Of a DNA stretch of 5,667 bases, positions 1 through 5,667 are shown in pieces. The stretch lies in contig CP070682.1 in the NCBI GenBank assembly GCA_020352595.1, positions 15,376-21,042 of the forward strand. The letters run 5' to 3'. A model generated the notes under the pieces. That model saw only the letters and a list, made by a program, of their open reading frames with translations. It was not told the DNA's origin and made no database searches. The position numbers and the translations under genes were made by a program. Positions within the stretch are counted from its first letter, which is position 1. Every line of letters begins with the position of its first letter. The stretch comes from a bacterium. Its GTDB lineage: Bacteria; BMS3Abin14.

Positions 1-16
1 TGACCCGCTTTTCCAT
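1..16 (-). CDS. pheS: Start of probable pheS (phenylalanyl-tRNA synthetase alpha subunit), cut by the window edge
   Basis: Only five codons are visible (ATG GAA AAG CGG GTC, M-E-K-R-V). A Shine-Dalgarno-like AAAGG at 29-25 lies 8 bases before the ATG, which supports this start. Five residues cannot identify a protein, so the name rests on context: the gene follows thrS-infC-rpmI-rplT on the same strand, where pheS-pheT normally stand, and it is preceded by a T-box leader whose specifier reads UUC, a phenylalanine codon. If correct, it encodes the catalytic subunit of the cytoplasmic alpha2-beta2 enzyme that charges tRNA-Phe. The start lies about 200 bases beyond the T-box terminator, which is long for such a leader, so a different start or a small intervening gene cannot be excluded. 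Confidence 0.45.
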
Positions 17-217
17 GACGCTGGCCTTTCTTTCAGATATGAGAACAAGAATCCGGGTTAAAAATTCCCGACGACATCATGGTCGGCACCGGTGTGCCTT
101 TCCCCCTGTATTCCCGCACCCTGATCCACACGTGTTCCCTCTTGCCCCCTTACCAGCCCTCCCCCGGGGATGTCCTGCCCTTTCCGCATGCCCGCCGGCT
201 CTTTCGTTTCAGCCAAC
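17..217 (-). other. Long leader between the T-box terminator and the probable pheS start
   Basis: About 200 bases with no convincing gene. The minus strand is strongly purine-rich between about 90 and 190. It contains a small hairpin (GGCAC, loop ACCG, GTGCC at 98-85). It also has a weak terminator-like element: CCGAC at 86-82 pairs with GTCGG at 72-68 and is followed by GAA and a run of five T at 64-60. The two hairpins share bases 85-86 and cannot form together in full. No good promoter was found here. Confidence 0.4.
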
Positions 218-241
218 AAAAAACCGTCCCCAAGGGGACGG
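218..241 (-). terminator. Rho-independent terminator of the T-box switch
   Basis: On the minus strand CCGTCCCC (241-234) and GGGGACGG (231-224) form an 8-bp, GC-rich hairpin around TT (7 bp with a four-base loop), followed at once by six T (223-218). The 5' arm is also needed by the antiterminator, so the two structures exclude each other. This is the off state expected when tRNA-Phe is charged. Confidence 0.93.
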
Positions 242-468
242 AAATATCTCCGCGGTACCACCCCGTTTCCTCCGGCTCTCGGAGGCTCTCGGTGGGCGAG
301 TGTGCAGCCCGGCCCGGGTAACGGTGAGCAGCCGTCCCGCCCTAATGCAGGTGCCTCAGGCGGGAAGCTCGGGAGGGAAGGGTCCGCCCCGGCCATGGGG
401 GAGCTTTCAGCCACCGGCTCACCCTCTCTGTGATGGCCTTACCGGGAAGACCGGTCTCCGTCTTCGCC
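218..468 (-). promoter_or_regulatory. T-box riboswitch leader, specifier UUC (tRNA-Phe sensing)
   Basis: A T-box RNA senses uncharged tRNA: Stem I reads the anticodon, and the free NCCA end stabilises an antiterminator. Reading the minus strand, the base of Stem I pairs GGCGAAG (468-462) with CUUCCCGCC (367-359). The AG-bulge motif AGAGAG is at 429-424, followed by a distal arm GGGUGAGC / GCUCCCCC around a GGUGGCUGAAA-type loop. The probable specifier UUC is at 379-377, followed by CCUCCCGAG as in other specifier loops. Stem III is a perfect 6-bp hairpin at 285-269. The conserved T-box sequence GGGGUGGUACCGCG is at 264-251, with UGGU (260-257) to pair with ACCA of tRNA-Phe. Antiterminator: GGGG and GCGGA flank the bulge and pair with UCCGU-CCCC. 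Those same bases form the 5' arm of the terminator. The motif and switch are read directly; Phe specificity is inferred from the specifier and from position before probable pheS. It sits between rplT and the next gene, so it controls read-through or local initiation into that gene. Confidence 0.93.
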
Positions 469-489
469 TTTTCTCTTCTCTTTTATGGT

Positions 490-506
490 CCGTCCCCCAG
501 GGGGAC
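490..506 (-). terminator. Hairpin just after rplT, no clear U-tract
   Basis: GTCCCCC-T-GGGGGAC (506-492) is a perfect palindrome starting 16 bases after the rplT stop codon. It is followed by GGACCATAAAAG rather than a T run, so it is a poor intrinsic terminator. It may protect the 3' end of the rplT mRNA, or may lie upstream of the T-box only by position. Its 490-506 sequence closely resembles the T-box terminator hairpin 265 bases further on. Confidence 0.4.
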
Positions 507-522
507 CGATCCCTTTTGCGGA

Positions 523-888
523 TCAGGCGTTACCCTGAAGGCTGTCGCTGGCTATGCTCACGAGCCGCGCAAAAGCCGCGTCGTCGTTGATGGCGATGTC
601 CGAGAGGACCTTTCGATCCAGGTTAACGCCGGCCCTGGTAAGGCCGTTGATGAGCTGGCTGTAGGAGAGCCCGTGATTCCTCGCGGCGGCGTTGATGCGG
701 ACGATCCACAGCCGGCGAAAATCCCGCTTCCTGTTGCGCCGGTCGCGGTAGGCGTAGGTCAGGGCCTTCTCGACGGTCATCCTCGCCTGGCTGACGAGGT
801 TCTTCCTGCCGCCCCTGTATCCGGAAGCCTGTGCGAGCAGGTTCTTCTTCTTTTTTCTGGCGTGGACCGCCCTGTTTACTCTGGGCAT
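523..888 (-). CDS. rplT: 50S ribosomal protein L20
   Basis: Encodes L20, an early 23S rRNA-binding protein needed for assembly of the large ribosomal subunit. The product has 121 residues (family usually about 117-120). It shows the hallmark N-terminus MPRVNRAVHARKKKKN, the long basic stretch YRGGRKNLVSQARMTVEKAL and YRDRRNRKRDFRRLWIVRI (about residues 24-66), and the globular C-terminal part with NHGLSYSQLINGL and VLSDIAI. The start is fixed by homology and by AGGGAG six bases upstream of ATG. It follows rpmI by 22 bases and is the last gene of the thrS-infC-rpmI-rplT run before the T-box leader. In several bacteria L20 represses its own operon by binding mRNA; I did not find a recognisable L20 leader structure here. 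Confidence 0.98.
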   Translation of the reverse strand: MPRVNRAVHARKKKKNLLAQASGYRGGRKNLVSQARMTVEKALTYAYRDRRNRKRDFRRLWIVRINAAARNHGLSYSQLINGLTRAGVNLDRKVLSDIAINDDAAFARLVSIASDSLQGNA

Positions 889-910
889 TTTTTACTCCCT
901 CGGGATCCCC

Positions 911-1108
911 CTAGACGTAGGGGATCAGTCTCCTGATGTTCCTGGCGTCGGCACTGTGGATGAGAGAACCGGTGCGCAGTCTCCGCTTCCTCTTCTGGTT
1001 CTTGCTGGTCAGGATGTGGCTGTGATAGGCGCGGCGCCTCTTGATCTTGCCCGTACCGGTCCGTCCGAACCGCTTGGCAGCTCCTCTGTTGGTCTTTATC
1101 TTGGGCAT
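911..1108 (-). CDS. rpmI: 50S ribosomal protein L35
   Basis: Encodes the small basic L35 protein of the 50S subunit. The product is 65 residues, the family's normal length, starting [20 protein letters not shown] and continuing with the characteristic [20 protein letters not shown] and a C-terminus [13 protein letters not shown]. The reading frame stays open upstream to 1159, but those 17 extra codons do not resemble L35. CGGAG six bases before the ATG at 1108 decides the start. It lies 47 bases after infC and 22 before rplT, the invariant infC-rpmI-rplT order, and is presumably co-transcribed with both. Confidence 0.98.
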   Translation of the reverse strand: MPKIKTNRGAAKRFGRTGTGKIKRRRAYHSHILTSKNQKRKRRLRTGSLIHSADARNIRRLIPYV

Positions 1109-1155
1109 ATCGGACTCCGTGTTCAGTCTGTCGGGTTTTCGGGAGGCAATGGGCC

Positions 1156-1674
1156 TCACTGGGAAACGGGCGCCACGATCATGACCATGTTGCGCCCTTC
1201 CATCTTGGCCGGGGACTCGATGGTCCCGGCATCCGCCAGCAACTCCATGAGTCTTTCAAGGACGATCTGGCCCCTGTAGGGATGGACGATCTCCCTGCCG
1301 CGGAACCGCACCGTTACCTTGATCTTGTTGCCTTCGGTAAGGAAACGCCTGGCGTGCTTGGCCTTGGTCTCCAGGTCGTGCATGTCCGTCTTGGGCCGGA
1401 CCTTGATCTCCTTGATCTGGATGATCTTCTGCTTTTTCTTGGCTATCTGAGCCTTCTTGCTCTGCTGATACTTGAACTTGCCGTAATCCATGATGCGGCA
1501 AACGGGAGGGTCCGCGTTGGGGGCCACTTCCACAAGGTCCAGCCCCACTTCCTCCGCCGCCGCTAAAGCATCCTGTTTTGACAACACACCCAGCTGTTCG
1601 CCTTCAGGTCCGATGACGAGCACCTCCCTGGCGCTGATCATGCGGTTGACAGAGACTTTCTTGTCGGCTCCTAT
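1156..1674 (-). CDS. infC: Translation initiation factor IF-3, probable AUA start codon
   Basis: IF-3 binds the 30S subunit, keeps the subunits apart and rejects wrong start codons and initiator tRNAs. The protein is clear: the N-domain has [15 protein letters not shown] and the signature [14 protein letters not shown] (about residues 56-69), then a lysine-rich linker ([11 protein letters not shown]), then the C-domain with [18 protein letters not shown] and [14 protein letters not shown]. The first ATG (1641) would remove conserved N-terminal residues. The frame continues upstream as [17 protein letters not shown], a normal IF-3 beginning. AAGGAGG at 1687-1681 lies six bases before ATA at 1674-1672, and no ATG, GTG or TTG exists between. 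Starting there gives 172 residues, the usual length. Known biology: E. coli infC starts with AUU and IF-3 represses its own message through that codon. I infer the same here. The start is one base after the thrS stop, and the ribosome-binding site lies inside thrS. If the AUA start is wrong, the gene runs 1156-1641. Confidence 0.95.
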   Translation of the reverse strand: MGADKKVSVNRMISAREVLVIGPEGEQLGVLSKQDALAAAEEVGLDLVEVAPNADPPVCRIMDYGKFKYQQSKKAQIAKKKQKIIQIKEIKVRPKTDMHDLETKAKHARRFLTEGNKIKVTVRFRGREIVHPYRGQIVLERLMELLADAGTIESPAKMEGRNMVMIVAPVSQ

Positions 1675-1675
1675 C

Positions 1676-3595
1676 TCAACCCTCCTTGTGCTTGATGACA
1701 GGCGGAAACATCTCGCCCCTGACCCCGGCTACAAAATCATCGAAGGACACAGAACCCCTGTCGCCGAGTTCCCGGTGCCTTACCGAAACAGTACCGGTAT
1801 CGGCTTCCTTGTCCCCGATAATGAGCATGTAGGGCACTTTTTCCAGGCGGGCCTCCCGGATCTTGTAGCCGATCTTCTCGTTGCGAAGGTCGACCTCGGC
1901 CCGGAAGCCTTCTACCCGAAGCTTTTCCGCCACAGAACGAGCATAGTTAGCACTCCTGTCGGTTATTGTCAATATCTTGACCTGGACGGGAGCCAGCCAG
2001 GCGGGAAAGGCCCCGGCGAAGTGCTCGATGAGGACCCCGAGGAACCTGTCGATGGAACCGAGGATCACCCTGTGAAGCATGATGGGTCTGTGCCTTTCGC
2101 CGTCGGTGCCGACGTACTCGAGTTCGAACCTTTCCGGCAGGGCGAAATCGCACTGGACGGTGGCGCACTGCCACATGCGTCCGATGGCATCCCTGAGCTT
2201 GACATCTATCTTCGGACCGTAGAAGGCGCCGTCACCCTCGTTGATCCTGTAGGGGATCGCCTCGTCATCCAGGGCCGTCATGAGGGCCTGTGTGGCCCTT
2301 TCCCAGTCCTCGTCCGATCCGATCCTCTTCTCGGGCCTGGTGGAGATCTCCATCTCGTACTCGAAGCCGAAAACATCCATGACGTCCCGGACGAACTGGA
2401 TGACGCCCCGGATCTCTGAATTGAGCTGTTCCGGCGTACAGAGGATGTGGGCGTCGTCCTGGGTGAACCCCCTCACCCTCAGGAGGCCGTGCAGCACGCC
2501 CGATTTTTCGTGCCTGTGGACGGTGCCGAGTTCGAAGTACCGCAAGGGGAGGTCCCTGTAGCTTCTGATGGAGGATTTGTAGATGAGCATGTGGGCCACG
2601 CAGTTCATGGGCTTGATGCCGTACTGGGCGCCCTCCACCTCTGTGAAGTACATGTTCTCCCTGTAGTTGTCCCAGTGACCCGATCTTTTCCAGAGGTCAG
2701 CCTTGAGCATCTGGGGACCCATGACGATCTGGTAGCCTCTCCTCAGGTGCTCCTTCTTCTCGAAATCCTCAAGGATCGTCCTGATGATGGCCCCCCTGGG
2801 ATGGTAGATCACCAGCCCGGGTCCCGCCTCCTCGAGGATGGAGAACAGGTCCAGTTCCCTTCCCAGTTTCCTGTGGTCCCTCTTCCTGGCCTCCTCGAGG
2901 CGGTTCAGGTAGACCTTGAGGTCCTTCCTGTCGAACCAGGAGGTCCCGTAAAGCCTCTGGAGCATCTTGTTGCGCTCGTCGCCTCTCCAGTAGGCCCCGG
3001 CCGTGTGCAGCAGTTTGAAGGCCTTGACGTATCCCGTGTGGGGTACGTGGGGGCCGCGGCACATGTCCACGAACTCCCCCTGCCTGTAGACCGAAACCGT
3101 CTCGTCCTCCAGATCGCGGATCAGTTCGACCTTGTAGTCCTCCCCCAGCTTCCCGAAGAGCTCCATGGCCTCTTCTCTGGGCAGTTCCTCCCGGACAAAG
3201 GGGATCTGTTCGGCGATGATGCCGGCCATCTCCTTTTCGATCTTCTCCAGGTCCTCCTCGGAGATCCGCTCGGGGATGTCGAAATCGTAGTAGAAACCAT
3301 CCTCAATGGAGGGGCCGATGGCAAGCCTGGTGCCCGGATAGAGCCTCTTGACGGCCTGAGCCATGACGTGAGAGGAGCTGTGCCTGTATATGTCCTTGCC
3401 GAGCTCGTCATTGAAGGTGAGGAAGGTGACCTGTGCATCCCCTGTAAGGCTCTTATCCAGGTCCACGAGGGAACCGTTGACTCTGGCCGCCAGGGCCTCA
3501 TTCGCCATTCTTGATCCGACACTCTGTGCCACCTGTGCCAGAGTCGTACCGGCCTCGTAATCCTTGTGTGATCCATCGGGGAAGGTGATCTTCAA
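1676..3595 (-). CDS. thrS: Threonine--tRNA ligase (ThrRS)
   Basis: A class II synthetase that joins threonine to tRNA-Thr in the cytoplasm and edits mischarged serine. The product of 639 residues compares with 642 in E. coli. Order: TGS domain ([18 protein letters not shown] at the start), editing domain with HSSSH (72-76) and C179-RGP-H183, then the catalytic core. The core has zinc ligands C332 (MNCVAH), H383 (DDAHILC) and H508 (MLHRVILGS), motif 2 around [20 protein letters not shown], and motif 3 with R517. The C-terminal anticodon-binding domain begins near [12 protein letters not shown]. The frame is open upstream to 3742, but that part is Arg/Pro-rich and unlike the family. TTG at 3595 is chosen because AGGAG lies eight bases before it and the protein then begins exactly at the TGS domain. 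It ends one base before infC. No Thr T-box or clear E. coli-like operator was recognised. Confidence 0.98.
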   Translation of the reverse strand: MKITFPDGSHKDYEAGTTLAQVAQSVGSRMANEALAARVNGSLVDLDKSLTGDAQVTFLTFNDELGKDIYRHSSSHVMAQAVKRLYPGTRLAIGPSIEDGFYYDFDIPERISEEDLEKIEKEMAGIIAEQIPFVREELPREEAMELFGKLGEDYKVELIRDLEDETVSVYRQGEFVDMCRGPHVPHTGYVKAFKLLHTAGAYWRGDERNKMLQRLYGTSWFDRKDLKVYLNRLEEARKRDHRKLGRELDLFSILEEAGPGLVIYHPRGAIIRTILEDFEKKEHLRRGYQIVMGPQMLKADLWKRSGHWDNYRENMYFTEVEGAQYGIKPMNCVAHMLIYKSSIRSYRDLPLRYFELGTVHRHEKSGVLHGLLRVRGFTQDDAHILCTPEQLNSEIRGVIQFVRDVMDVFGFEYEMEISTRPEKRIGSDEDWERATQALMTALDDEAIPYRINEGDGAFYGPKIDVKLRDAIGRMWQCATVQCDFALPERFELEYVGTDGERHRPIMLHRVILGSIDRFLGVLIEHFAGAFPAWLAPVQVKILTITDRSANYARSVAEKLRVEGFRAEVDLRNEKIGYKIREARLEKVPYMLIIGDKEADTGTVSVRHRELGDRGSVSFDDFVAGVRGEMFPPVIKHKEG

Positions 3596-3790
3596 GGGAC
3601 GCGCTCCTAACGAATGTCCAGGCTGCGGCATCGGTTCCCACGGCCCCGGCCTCCGCCTTCGGCGGTGTCGAAGGGAGTTCATGGCGGGGCCAGGGGTATT
3701 TTCAGATGCTGGCCGGCCGAGGACCCAAAGAGCCAGGGGCATCTTGCAGCCATGACCGACAAGATGCCCCTATGGCGAAACAAACATCGC
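3596..3790 (-). other. tRNA-Val to thrS spacer (thrS leader) with hairpins
   Basis: 195 bases without a gene. Besides the long inverted repeat listed separately, the minus strand has two small hairpins that exclude each other: CCGCC-GAA-GGCGG (3665-3653) and CCTTCG...CGAAGG around the same bases (about 3674-3656). No convincing -35/-10 pair was found, so thrS may be read from the tRNA promoter or from a promoter I cannot recognise. AGGAG at 3608-3604 is the thrS ribosome-binding site. Confidence 0.45.
3735..3771 (-). repeat. 12-bp perfect inverted repeat between tRNA-Val and thrS
   Basis: AGGGGCATCTTG (3771-3760) and CAAGATGCCCCT (3746-3735) form a 12-bp perfect stem with a 13-base loop. No T run follows on either strand, so it is not a standard Rho-independent terminator. 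It lies 20 bases after the CCA end of the tRNA. A related direct copy of one arm (GCCAGGGGTATTTT at 3689-3702, plus strand, 12 of 14 bases matching 3732-3745) lies closer to thrS. Confidence 0.7.
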
Positions 3791-3865
3791 TGGTAGGCAC
3801 GGGCGGGATTGAACCGCCGACCCCTGCCGCGTCAAGGCAGTGCTCTCCCACTGAGCTACGTGCCT
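3791..3865 (-). tRNA. tRNA-Val (anticodon GAC), CCA encoded
   Basis: All arms of the cloverleaf fold: acceptor AGGCACG / CGTGCCT (7 bp), D arm GCTC-AGTGGGA-GAGC, anticodon arm CTGCC-TTGACGC-GGCAG with anticodon GAC at 3833-3831, a five-base variable loop, and T arm GGCGG-TTCAATC-CCGCC. Discriminator A73 and the terminal CCA are in the DNA. It reads the valine codon GUC (and GUU by wobble of G34). The flanks extend the acceptor match (GT before, AC after), which should be trimmed by RNase P or masked by the CCA tail. It stands between the envelope gene pair and thrS, with its own promoter immediately upstream. Confidence 0.98.
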
Positions 3866-3879
3866 ACGGAACGAGAAAC

Positions 3880-3908
3880 TTACTAACAACAAGACCATCC
3901 TTTGTCAA
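3880..3908 (-). promoter_or_regulatory. Probable sigma70-type promoter of tRNA-Val (and perhaps thrS)
   Basis: Minus strand TTGACA (3908-3903) is a perfect -35 box, separated by exactly 17 bases from TAGTAA (3885-3880), a weak -10 (3 of 6, keeping the first TA). Transcription would begin near 3873, about eight bases before the mature tRNA. The position fits a tRNA promoter; the poor -10 is the main doubt. Confidence 0.6.
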
Positions 3909-4062
3909 GGTACCAGAAGTGCCCGGACGTGGGAAGGAGGAACGGGGGCAGGGTCGAAACGGACAGTCCCGCCGGCAAGGCGGCCGGGTCCAGGGATGAA
4001 GCTTTTGACCTTTCCCTGCCTCAGGGCTTTCCCCTTTATCCTTTGACGTTTCCGTCCCTCCT
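3909..4062. other. Intergenic stretch between the beta-rich protein gene and the tRNA promoter
   Basis: 154 bases with no gene. The minus strand carries an imperfect GC-rich hairpin, CCCG-(G)-CCG with CGG-CGGG (about 3991-3971), but no T run follows, so it is at most a weak terminator for the upstream gene pair. Confidence 0.35.
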
Positions 4063-5346
4063 TCACAGCGAGATGTTGTACATCGCCCCGACCAGCAGCG
4101 AGGTCACGGGCACAAGTCCTCCCATGTCTTCCATGAAAGCCCATGAGTTGTCGTAGGAAAACCTTACGAGCAGGTGAGGGAAAAAGGCGTAGACGGCGCT
4201 GATGCGAGAGTACAGGTTCCGGTCTTCCTTGAAAAGATCCTCGCCGGGCTCGTCGGCCTTGGACCACAGCGATGCCTCCAGGCCCCTTCCTCCCTTTTCC
4301 TTCAATTCCATGAGGAAATGCGCCCTCTTCATGGAATCGTCCGTGAACCTGTCCGCGCCGCCCGCGATGCGAAAGAACCTCCCCAACTCAAAGACGAGGT
4401 CCACGGACTCCATGCGCCGATCCTCCACGGAACCGTCAAGGGGGTTCAGGGACAGGGGCGTCTCCAGGCCCCCCAGTCCCCATCTCTCAACTGGATAGAT
4501 CCCATCGAACCAGGACGGGACATAACCCCCTTCGCACTGCACGGAACCGGCGGCGATGGTGAGGCGGCTTACGTAATAGGGCGACAGGTCCAGGGAGACC
4601 CGAACCTCGGTGCCCAATCCCCTGGCTTCATCGTTGAGCCTGCCGGTGTGGACCCCGACGCTCACATCGAGGATTTTTCCGTCACGCAGCACCAGGAGGG
4701 TCCCTGCCGCCAGCCCGGTGACCCTTTCAGTGCTCTGGGCCTCGGGACGCCCGTCGGTGAACATGCTGCCGACCAGAACGGGGGCGTCCGGATCCACGGC
4801 CCCCTCCACGATGAGCCGGATCCTTTCCGTCGGCTGCCACGAGATGGCCACGGCCTGCACGGTGGGATCCACCGGGCGATCCATGCCCGCCTCCAGACTC
4901 AGATGGTCGCTTTTCCAGCTTAGGAGGAACGATGGAAGACCATAATCCACCTCCCCCATCCCCGAAAGGTGCCTCACCAGGTAGCCCTGCCCGGGCGTCC
5001 AGCTTGTGATGGTCTGCAAACCCACGGACCAGTCCCCGGCCACGCCTGTCCGCCTCAGGGTGTTGAGGGGACGCAGCCAGTCGCCCCTGCGATCCCAGAT
5101 CCGCTCATCGAAATCCCACCCGTCAAGGTCCCACCTCACGGGAAGGTCAAGGGTGAATTCCCAGAGCGGTGTCGTATAGGACCCTCCAAGCAGGGCAATG
5201 GCGTAGACAGTCCTTTCGTTACCATCCCCGACGGTCTGCTGCAGCGTCCCGAGTCCCGCGTTGAGATTGACGATGCCGGCGATGGCGCCGGTGGTGTGTG
5301 AAATGAAGACCAGAGCGAGGAGGAGACTCCGGAAAACCCGATGCAT
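4063..5346 (-). CDS. Uncharacterised exported beta-rich protein, probable outer-membrane barrel
   Basis: I do not recognise a named family. The 427-residue product begins MHRVFRSLLLALVFISHTTG and AIA, a typical Sec signal peptide with a likely cut after about residue 23. The rest has no further membrane helix. It alternates short hydrophobic and polar residues with many aromatic ones (for example YAIALLGGSYTTPLWEFTLD, LHSGRL-like turns, YYVSRLTIAAGS, LLVRFSYDNSWAF), a pattern typical of antiparallel transmembrane beta strands. The end, LLVGAMYNISL, resembles a last strand but lacks the usual terminal Phe or Trp. Start choice: GGAGG (5361-5357) is ten bases from ATG 5346 but only one base from ATG 5355. 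The latter overlaps the upstream stop as ATGA, so 5355 remains possible (430 residues). It is probably translated together with the upstream CDP-alcohol phosphatidyltransferase. Function unknown. Confidence 0.85.
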   Translation of the reverse strand: MHRVFRSLLLALVFISHTTGAIAGIVNLNAGLGTLQQTVGDGNERTVYAIALLGGSYTTPLWEFTLDLPVRWDLDGWDFDERIWDRRGDWLRPLNTLRRTGVAGDWSVGLQTITSWTPGQGYLVRHLSGMGEVDYGLPSFLLSWKSDHLSLEAGMDRPVDPTVQAVAISWQPTERIRLIVEGAVDPDAPVLVGSMFTDGRPEAQSTERVTGLAAGTLLVLRDGKILDVSVGVHTGRLNDEARGLGTEVRVSLDLSPYYVSRLTIAAGSVQCEGGYVPSWFDGIYPVERWGLGGLETPLSLNPLDGSVEDRRMESVDLVFELGRFFRIAGGADRFTDDSMKRAHFLMELKEKGGRGLEASLWSKADEPGEDLFKEDRNLYSRISAVYAFFPHLLVRFSYDNSWAFMEDMGGLVPVTSLLVGAMYNISL

Positions 5347-5351
5347 GGGCC

Positions 5352-5667
5352 TCATTCCTCCAGGGCCCTGAAGCCGTCGAGGATGTATACGGCGCCCGAA
5401 ACGACCGTGAGCATGGCCGTTATGAGGGAGAGAGGACCGGTGATCCTCAAGAACGCTCCTGCAACGTTGGTCCCCATGGAGGCGAGGAGAAATACAAGGA
5501 TGCAGGAGAACTGGAAAAAGGTCGTGACCTTGCCCACGGGACGAGGCCTGACCGTCAGGTGCCCCTGCATCAGATAGACGGTCAGGCTCCCCAGGGCGAG
5601 GATGACGTCCCTGCTTATGACCGCCAGGGCCAGCCAGAGGGGGATGTTCTTGAGAACGGCCAGCGCA
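5352..5667 (-). CDS. CDP-alcohol phosphatidyltransferase family protein, C-terminal part (5' end outside the window)
   Basis: The frame is open through the right edge and gives 104 C-terminal residues. Visible are NIPLWLALAVISRDVILALG, then TVRPRPVGKVTTFFQF, and a hydrophobic tail ending in VYILDGFRALEE. The ISRD segment after a membrane helix, followed by a polar GKVTTFFQ loop, is typical of the C-terminal half of CDP-alcohol phosphatidyltransferases (PgsA-like), inner-membrane enzymes that move a phosphatidyl group from CDP-diacylglycerol to an alcohol. About three to four membrane segments can be seen. The catalytic DGxxAR...GxxxD...D motif would lie upstream and is not in the window, so neither substrate nor activity can be judged. 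The stop codon overlaps a possible ATG of the next gene (ATGA), indicating a shared transcript. Confidence 0.82.
   Translation of the reverse strand, partial: ALAVLKNIPLWLALAVISRDVILALGSLTVYLMQGHLTVRPRPVGKVTTFFQFSCILVFLLASMGTNVAGAFLRITGPLSLITAMLTVVSGAVYILDGFRALEE

Noticed and set aside
273..293. Tandem CCGAGAGCC copies in the leader, as a possible repeat array
   Set aside because: Only two short copies; one is part of T-box Stem III (285-269), so the similarity is better explained by that hairpin.
58..414. Minus-strand open frame of 118 codons across the leader
   Set aside because: It runs straight through the T-box stems and terminator; its composition is Gly/Pro-rich and has no sensible ribosome-binding site. 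The RNA structure explains the sequence.
1109..1155. L20-type regulatory leader or internal terminator between infC and rpmI
   Set aside because: The 47-base gap shows no recognisable stem or T run beyond the ribosome-binding site.
2447..3514. Long plus-strand open frame (355 codons) opposite thrS, and another at 1490-2419 opposite infC and thrS
   Set aside because: Antisense shadows of a high-GC coding sequence. The thrS and infC proteins are unmistakable, and the plus-strand translations show no family likeness.
3697..3728. Possible thrS promoter (GAAAAT as -10 with a TTTGGG/TTGGGT -35)
   Set aside because: The -35 match is poor and the spacing is 19-20 bases, so it is not supportable.
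4174..4923. Plus-strand open frame of 249 codons opposite the beta-rich protein gene
   Set aside because: The minus-strand frame has a clear signal peptide and fits the gene spacing; the plus-strand product looks like a shadow translation.

Overview
The window is GC-rich, and every supported gene lies on the minus strand, so it is described here from right to left. It looks like a piece of a Gram-negative bacterial chromosome. The gene order thrS-infC-rpmI-rplT followed by a phenylalanyl-tRNA synthetase leader is the classic translation cluster. A signal-peptide-bearing, beta-rich probable outer-membrane protein points to a diderm. A deltaproteobacterial-type (Desulfobacterota and relatives) source would fit all of this, but the sequence does not prove the phylum.

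Layout: (1) 5352-5667 is the 3' end of a CDP-alcohol phosphatidyltransferase gene. It overlaps or abuts (2) 4063-5346, an uncharacterised exported beta-rich protein. (3) After about 150 noncoding bases, a sigma70-type promoter (TTGACA, 17-base spacer, weak -10) drives tRNA-Val(GAC) at 3791-3865, with CCA encoded. (4) A 195-base spacer with a 12-bp inverted repeat leads to thrS (TTG start), infC (probable AUA start), rpmI and rplT, packed with gaps of 1, 47 and 22 bases. (5) The 506 noncoding bases between rplT and the left edge contain a complete T-box riboswitch (218-468). It has Stem I with AGAGAG bulge and distal loop, a UUC (Phe) specifier, a short Stem III, a T-box bulge UGGU, and mutually exclusive antiterminator and terminator. 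(6) The first five codons of the next gene, most likely pheS, sit at the left edge.

Together the left two thirds is a translation operon: threonine charging, initiation factor 3, two 50S proteins and (off the edge) phenylalanine charging. Two regulatory devices can be read from the bases. One is an AUA start for infC, the kind of non-canonical codon that lets IF3 repress its own synthesis. The other is a T-box that should let expression into pheS rise when tRNA-Phe is uncharged. The right third is an unrelated envelope pair (phospholipid-type transferase plus probable outer-membrane protein). I saw no mobile element, CRISPR array or phage-like gene, and no wholly new system. The points most worth a second look are the infC start codon, the Phe T-box in an apparently Gram-negative genome, and the repeat structures around the T-box and between the tRNA and thrS.
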